Made by a program: the position numbers and the translations under genes. This document shows positions 58,103 to 64,000 of a stretch of DNA of 64,000 bases, in pieces. Position 1 is the first letter of the stretch; each line of letters starts with the position of its first letter. The stretch is from Cydia pomonella (Eukaryota > Arthropoda > Insecta > Lepidoptera > Tortricidae), in the NCBI RefSeq assembly GCF_033807575.1, contig NC_084703.1, forward strand, positions 8,246,001 through 8,310,000, written 5' to 3'. The notes beneath the pieces are model-generated. The model did not search any database. It had not been told where the DNA came from and saw only the letters and a program-made list of their open reading frames with translations.

Positions 58103-58620
58103 CACTTTAACGAATCACAATGACTCACACACAATGTCTCTGCGCCGGTCTCAGAACGCGACTGACTTCACTCCGGCGATAAACATAATCTGCGCGAAAC
58201 CCTGTTTACACGCGTTACATGTGATAATGTTTATAACTAATTACTTATTATTATTAATGTCTCCCTCACACTCCATGCGCGAGTATCTTGTGTCTCTTTT
58301 TGAGGATACTTTAATAAAATAATAAAATAAATTACAGTGTGCATAAATGAGAGACCGCACGGATCGTGAGTAACGGCCGGTTCCATGAAGTGTGTTCTCT
58401 AGACCACTGGTCGTAGTGGTCGTGCTGTGGGCCGGGTTTCCCGAGCTATCTGACGTCAGTCTCGTCGTGGCTCGACCTCGCCGTCCGTGCATTCGTAGAA
58501 TTAGCCGTTTACTTTTTATCATCGGTCAACCATTAGCAACTGTTTGGTGATAATACTTCTCGTGACAGCTAAAATAAGTAGACGTATCCTATATTCAATG
58601 AGTACATACAGAATACACAT
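58103..58620 (-). promoter_or_regulatory. 5' UTR / promoter region of the receptor, with a kappaB-like site
   Basis: Upstream of the receptor ATG the DNA stays moderately GC-rich to about 58530, then becomes AT-rich. GGGTTTCCC at 58434-58442 fits the loose kappaB pattern GGG-N3-CCC bound by Rel factors such as Relish and would sit about 330 bp upstream of the ATG. The transcription start is not identifiable, so the site could also be in the 5' UTR. The minus frame at 58522-58241 is probably noise. Confidence 0.35.
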
Positions 58621-59639
58621 TCCAACACTCCATCTCAAACTGTGCGGATAACGAAAATCTAATTAAATTTATTGAAAAAAAAAAAATGTTTTATCGCTCT
58701 TGCGCGTTCGAGTGATAGAGAGGCAGATAAATAGATTTCTATCTTCGTTCTTCGCGGTGGGTCTTTAGACCCTATTACTTTAAAATGTAACCTGTCAACT
58801 TGTTTCATTTAGTGTCAGCGCGAGTTAAAGGAATCTGTAAACTTAATTGGACACTGAGAATTTGTCATAAACTTATTATGAATCTTCATTTACTATCCAT
58901 TGATATTGGTTTATTACGCAACCATGAACGAAAAGTGATTGCCGAAACGCCGAATTCTAATAAAATAGTTCTAGGTGATTGCATTTGTCTTTTACTTTGT
59001 GTCTGTTGTAACCCTTTGACCGCCAAACACGGTCACACCCGTACGGTGCGGTTGCAGTTTAATTATTAAACCTCCATGCCTTCCAGTAAGATTTACGATG
59101 GCGCGTTAGTCGCAAAAAAATAAGCATATATATTTTCGCAAATACACCAGCCGAGGGTCGTTTTGAAAGACAGACAATGCTGTCTGAAAGAACTTGAATG
59201 CAGCTGTCTTAACGAATCTAACGCATCTTTTTGAGCGAAACATCTGATTGACAATAGTTATTGCAGAAGGTAAACAAAAGCTTTTTATTTAATTTTATAT
59301 TGTACCTATTATCAATACTTAGCTAAATACCTAAGGACTTAGTTTAGATAAAGCGGCTAAATATGTGATAAGATTCAATATTAAATTAGTGTTGCCGTGT
59401 TTCGTAAGTGTCATCATTATAGATAAGGAAGTATGCCTCTGCGAATATTCGGCGAACCTTGAATTATTTCGGCGGCGTTATAACGTTAAGGTAATTCCCC
59501 GGCACGAGACTCTGATACTTACAATCTTTCTTACCAATTCTGTCGTTATTATAAACTATAAGTTGTATGTTTCATATTTATTAACTAGTATAATAATAAC
59601 ATAATGTACATATCTAAACGGTCGGTGAAGGAGCGCATT
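58621..59639. other. Intergenic, nothing recognised
   Basis: Short + frames at 58800-59069 and 59365-59604 have no recognisable domain. I see no repeats with clear ends. Confidence 0.5.
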
Positions 59640-60640
59640 TTTAAGCCTGCTCACTAAAGTCCTTTGGTATACTAAGGTGCACTCAGAGCGAGCTGGATGC
59701 CCTAGAGAGAAGAGCCCGGCTACTACTCACCACACACCGTATGCTACACCCACGCTCGTCAATTATGAGATTGTACATCCCACGGAAGTGTGAAGGTCGA
59801 GGCTTCCTAATCGCCAATAATCTTCACAACCGCGAGGGAATTATTTTCTTAACAACAAGAGTGGGATGCATCGTGATGCGGTAGCAGTAGACAGGAACAG
59901 CTCGCCGCTCTTCTTGCCAAACGAGAACTGGCATAGACCTCTGGTACTAAGTACTGCGGATCGCAAGGCGAGATGGGAGAGTAAGGTACTACTCGGGCGG
60001 TTCTATAAGGCTTTCACGGGGCCTGACGTGGACCTGCCCGCATCGGTGAACTGGTTACGATTCGGGGATCTCTTCAGAGAAACCGAGGGTTTTTGTCTGT
60101 GCAGTTGCGGACGAAGTTATGATGACGAACAACTACCGGAAATATATCCCGAAGGGCGGTACGGTCGACATCTGTCGGGCATGCCGTCGTCCCGGAGAGT
60201 CACTCAGGCATGTATATCCGGTTGTTCTCATCTTGCTAACGGCGAGTACTTGCACAGACATAATCTTGTAGCCAGGATTATTCACCAGCGACTTGCTCTT
60301 CTATATACGGTCTTGTGGACCGCGACGTACCGTACTATAAGTACTCACTTGCGCCAGTTCTCAAAAATGGCCGTGCCACGCTCTATTGGGATCGATCTTC
60401 ATCACTGACACATCATTATCCCGATAGTCATTTCAATGAACTGTCTCATAGCGAAGAATCACGACCAACATCTTGTGAGACTCGCTAGTTGGTTGTAACA
60501 AGGGTCAGATGCAGAAGGCGGTTGTCTTGGACACGAGCAGATAGTCCGTCGGTTCCTCTCTCTGCGGCCCTGACCACTGACAGCTTGGGCCCTGCCCCGC
60601 TGCCTGCGGCATCCTAGGTTAGGTTCATAAAATGTGTTTT
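59640..60640 (+). pseudogene. R4/Dong-like LINE ORF remnant
   Basis: Conceptual + frames read LLTTHRMLHPRSSIMRLYIP then RKCEGRGFL, and, in a shifted frame from 59866, the stretch ending in ISGCSHLANGEYLHRHNLVA followed by RIIHQRLALLY. These match the pattern (LTMHRALHPRSDVDRLYLPR; HITSGCxxLAxxEYLxRHNxVA) I know from the region after the RT in R2/R4-type elements. Frameshifts and internal stops are present, and the RT itself is missing. A GCCCTG-rich end follows near 60600. Confidence 0.65.
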
Positions 60641-60654
60641 TTATGTATAATAAT

Positions 60655-61115
60655 CAGTACCTGGGCGACCGAGCTTTGCTCGGTTTTAACTATTTATTGT
60701 AATATGGTGGTGTATAGGTAATAATATTAACTAAATTTTATTACTAAATTAAACTTGTCTAAAACAATAAAAATTAAAAGATTATATATAAACTTGAACA
60801 TATAAAGAAAAAAACAAAAGTTAGTCACCGGGCGAGATTCGAACCCGTAACACTCGTTTAGCAGTCCGCGTCTTAACCCGCTGGACCAGACGGACAGTGG
60901 CCGGTAACACGAAATTAGCGACCATATTCTGCGTCGAAAGAAAAACGCATGAAAACTCGAAAACACGCGTTTTCCCAAACATAAGACTAATCTAGATCGA
61001 TTGTTTACCCCCAAAAACCCCCATATACCAAATTTCAGCAAAATCGTTAGAGCCGTTTCCGAGATCCCGGAAATATATATATATATATATATATACAAGA
61101 ATTGCTCGTTTAAAG
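60655..61115 (-). mobile_element. Repeat with tRNA-like head
   Basis: On the minus strand 60900-60829 reads GTCCGTCTGGTCCAGCGGGT...GGGTTCGAATCTCGCCCGG, a clear A box/B box tRNA-like sequence (anticodon-loop region ACTGCTAAA). To the right are AAAATCGTTAGAGCCGTTTC, CGAGATCCCGGAA and a (TA)n run (61076-61095). TACCTGGGCGACCGAGCTTT begins the left side and recurs at 61222. I regard it as a SINE-like element, not a functional tRNA gene. Confidence 0.6.
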
Positions 61116-62254
61116 GTATAAGATATTGTAAAAACCAACCTAGAGAAGAAAGATGAATAAAGGATATAATGTATTTATTATAGTTTTGTATGTGTTTTTA
61201 TATTATACTTTTATATACAGTACCTGGGCGACCGAGCTTTGCTCGGTTATAACTATTTATAACATAAACTTAAAAAAGTAAAATGTGAACTGACAATTAT
61301 TATTATTTACAATCGGTTTCAGTGTAGATCAGGTGTTTGATTTCAGTGATACTAAAAACTGATATGATCACATGAAGGCTTTCCTTACTTTTTTATTTAT
61401 TTATTCGAATATTAAAATATAATTTAAAAAATTGGGCCACCAAAGTCACATAATACGCTCAGATCGAAGAAGTGCCCTAAGACTATCACAGCTAAACATA
61501 CCATAGATATTTCTGATAGATTTTCAAGATGTCGCTTTTCTACATTGTCTCAGGTCTGGGTGTTTGTGGTACCGTCATTCTTTCTGATTTCCATGACAAA
61601 AGTGCTTTAGCTACTTACTTGTGATGTTATCCACATTAATTTATTTGTTTTTTCAATATTCGTAATCTCAGCCTTACAGCACTTGTCACAGAGTAACGCC
61701 ATCTATTGTCAATTTCTCTTATTATATAGCTCGTGAGCTATGGTTCAATTTAGGTCAATACGCATTGTGCGAGACATAGTAGTTAGTTTTTATGGCATTA
61801 TCCGAGAGATGGCATCACAAAAACTACCCTAGAAACTGTATTTAAAATTTGTATCGGTAAATTTTTCGTTTTGCACAAAATAAGTCTCAATAAAATAAAA
61901 ACTCGAAAGCATAAATCTTATCCACGTAATCAGTATAGGTAAACGTTAGACATATTTATGAGAAATATATACCACTCAAAAGAAAATAAGGGCCAACTGA
62001 CGACTGCTACTTTATTTAAGTTTAATCAGCGTAACTTAAAAAGTAAGATTCAATTTAGGCATGTCACGAACTCTGGAATCTGAACTTTATTTTTTTGTTG
62101 AAATATACTGGCTGATTAAAAAAAATAGAACGATTTAATTTTTATGATCTTTTGTTTTGTTTTACGGTGTTCAATAATTGCTCTTTTTCGTACGTTTTTG
62201 TCCAAAAAAATAAGGTTTTCCTAAAGAAATTCATTAAATTCGTTTTAATGAATA
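61116..62254. other. Intergenic and Tc1 5' non-coding region
   Basis: It contains a second GTACCTGGGCGACCGAGC copy at 61221-61250, and the presumed left end of the Tc1 element in the region of CCACTCAAAAGAAAATAAGG (about 61972). Otherwise AT-rich with nothing recognised. Confidence 0.4.
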
Positions 62255-63745
62255 ATGGAGAGACATCGAAGACATATGGACATGAATACTGCAGCCAGGG
62301 CTGCTACACTGGTTGCAGAAGGTAATTCACAGCGTTCGGTGGCTTTGGGGCTAGGATTTTCTCGTCAAGCAATCCAAAATGCTTGGAATCGCTTTCAGCG
62401 AACCGGTAGTGTTGCAAGGAGACCTGGGTCAGGTAGGATTCGTGCTACTACTGCTCAAGAGGACCGTTACATCCGATTAAGTGCCCGACGAGAACGCTCA
62501 GTTACGGCTCGTACACTACAAAATCGACTACGGTTGACGACAGGTACTCGTGTCAGTGACCAAACGATTCGTAACCGACTGCATGAAGATCACCAAACAT
62601 CGTGAGAGTCAGAATGGCGGGTAGTACCTAAATAAATGAAAAGCATACCATATTTTTGTACCCAATTTGTACTATTTAGTACCTCCGTTAAAAAAAATAT
62701 GTACCTCACGGTACACAAAGTTATCATCAAAAAACTATAAGGGTTCCTTGTTGACTACGGAACCCTAAAAACAGTTTATTACGCTATGTTCCCGTGAGCC
62801 AAATTTTTGTACCTTTATTGTACCTTCATATTCAATTATAATATAAGCCATTTTATTTGCGGTTTCCAAGTTTTACTCATTTTATATTTTGCTTGCTATT
62901 ACAATTTCGCAGGCGTAATCATTTTTCAAGTTATCGATCTCATTTTTAAGAAAAAACGCTAAGGTAGAATTATTTTTATTACGCCAGGAATTAGTACCTT
63001 TAAGGTATAATCTGTTAAGTTTAAATAACTGAGAAAATCATGTTTTAAAAATGATTTTTCTTAGGAAGATTTTTTTGAACTGGCGCCTAGCCTTTTTTAA
63101 GACATGATTTTCTGCCAAACATCCAGACGACGAGTGGTTCTAATTCCGCTGTCCAGGGTTCAACGTACAAATCGTAGAAATTTCTGTCGCTGATATTTGA
63201 ACTGGAACCTTAACCAGTGGGGCATGGTTCTTTTTACAGACGAGTGCAAAGTAAAGTTTTTTAATGACCATCGGCGTGTTAGAGTTTGGAGACGACGTGG
63301 CGAACGCTTTTCTGAAGCTTGCATCCATGAAGTTGACCGTTTCGGAGGGCCCAATGTTATGGTTTGGGCCGGCATAAGCCTACACGGGAAAACGGAGCTG
63401 GTCATTTTAAATGAAGGTACCGTAACTGCACAGCGGTACATCGAAAGCGTTATTAGACCCCAAGTGATCCCATTTTCACAGCGAGTGGACCCTGGCTTCA
63501 TCCAAATGTAGGACAATGGCCGTGCTCATACAGCTCGAGCGACTAAAGCTGTACTTGATGAAGCTCACATTGATGTCTTACCATGGCCTGCCAACAGCCC
63601 TGATTTAAATCCGATAGAACACTTGTGGGACCAGTTAAAACGACGTGTTAGGGAGAGTCAGCAAGAGGTTAACAACCAGCAGCAACTCATAAACGTTTTT
63701 AAAAGGGCTTGGGATGCTATTCCAGAGGAGAATGTGAATCATTGA
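62255..63745 (+). pseudogene. Tc1-family transposase, broken
   Basis: The N-terminal part (62255-62605) has the paired-like HTH DNA-binding region: SQRSVALGLGFSRQAIQNAW, then the GRPR-like hook RPGSGRIR and a second HTH. After an insertion the frame resumes with NLNQWGMVLFTDECKVKF (first catalytic Asp), DNGRAHTA (second Asp) and NSPDLNPIEHLWD (Glu); 34 residues separate the last two, so it is DD34E. Breaks: the 513-bp insertion at 62602-63114, TGA at 63191-63193, and TAG at 63509-63511 just before the second Asp. Dead copy; the right terminal repeat is not recognised. Confidence 0.9.
62602..63114. mobile_element. 513-bp insertion within the Tc1 transposase, 9-bp duplication
   Basis: CCAAACATC occurs at 62593-62601 and again at 63115-63123, and the transposase reading (HEDHQTS, then QTSRRR) overlaps exactly there, showing an insertion with a 9-bp target duplication. 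The insert has no clear inverted ends, begins GTGAGAGTCAGAATGG and ends AAGACATGATTTTCTG. It carries a fragment of the Lepidoptera-type repeat end (GACTACGGAACCCTAAAAAC). Confidence 0.8.
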
Positions 63746-64000
63746 TCGAAAGCATGCACTCAAGGGTGCAAGAATGTAATGTTAAAAGAGGAGGACATAC
63801 CCGTTACTAACAAAATGTTCCAATTCCAATTCCAATTCCAAATTATTTATTTGTTAAACATAGGTATGTACAACAGTAGGTCTTAAATTTATAATAAAGT
63901 ATCACTATGCTACGCCACATGGCATACAAATAGCTACAGAGGACATGTAGCACGCATTTACAAACTAAATCTATGGTGAATAATGAAGACATGACATACA
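63746..64000 (+). other. Downstream of Tc1: microsatellite and unassigned repeat
   Basis: An AATTCC-type short tandem run lies at about 63813-63843, followed by AATTATTTATTTGTTAAACA, resembling the start of a common poly-T/A-tailed retroelement end. It probably truncates the Tc1 copy. The rest is unassigned. Confidence 0.4.

Noticed and set aside
57942..58322. 126-codon + frame over the receptor first exon
   Set aside because: It is antisense to the RHIM-bearing exon. The minus strand has the recognisable motif, the ATG and the phase-correct donor.
58241..58522. 93-codon minus frame upstream of the receptor ATG
   Set aside because: It is in a different frame from the receptor, of low-complexity Thr/Arg/Ser composition, without a recognisable domain. 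It more likely falls in the promoter or 5' UTR.
60829..60900. Functional tRNA gene on the minus strand
   Set aside because: The A and B boxes are good, but it sits in a longer dispersed repeat and the acceptor stem halves do not pair convincingly, so it reads as a SINE head.

Overview
The window is nuclear DNA from an insect, almost certainly a moth or butterfly. The evidence is short GC-rich exons with GT-AG introns in an AT-rich background, and a dense load of repeat families I recognise as Lepidoptera-wide: the GCCAAGTGCGAGTC...GGAACCCTAAAAA repeat, tRNA-derived SINEs, foldback MITEs, Tc1, hAT, RTE, CR1/Jockey-like and R4/Dong-like remnants. There is no bacterial or viral gene organisation and no CRISPR array.

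Two host genes can be supported, lying tail to tail. On the + strand, 1147-5355 holds the last three coding exons of the cold-shock-domain RNA-binding protein Unr (CSDE1). A long, compositionally patchy 3' region follows, probably ending near an AATAAA at 10423. On the - strand, 10930-58102 holds a PGRP-LC-like immune receptor gene about 47 kb long. Its single first coding exon (57910-58102) encodes a 64-residue cytoplasmic tail with an insect RHIM-like motif. That exon is phase-compatible with two separate transmembrane-plus-ectodomain cassettes. Cassette B (30623-29494) has a TM exon and one PGRP exon. Cassette A (16659-10930) has a TM exon and three PGRP exons. Joined at the splice sites I read, both are open: 315 aa for A and 296 aa for B. 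Both ectodomains lack amidase zinc ligands, so they are recognition receptors rather than enzymes. This parallels the Drosophila PGRP-LC arrangement, where one signalling tail serves alternative ectodomains upstream of Imd.

The most unusual local structure is in cassette A. Downstream of its first PGRP exon, the 3' part of that exon with its splice donor has been tandemly duplicated (period 138 bp, five extra copies, 13632-14259). A decayed second copy of its TM exon lies at about 16150-16265. The rest of the gene is introns filled with mobile elements. The largest are two copies of a 6.3-7.3 kb TIR-bounded composite element (34688-41012 and 44939-52192). It carries THAP-domain exon remnants, an RTE LINE fragment and a 1.3 kb foldback. 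A 2.3 kb hAT-like element with a perfect 8-bp target duplication lies at 41598-43921. Upstream of the receptor's first exon (58.2-64 kb) are a short promoter region with a kappaB-like site, an R4-like LINE remnant, a tRNA-like repeat and a Tc1 transposase pseudogene split by a 513-bp insertion.
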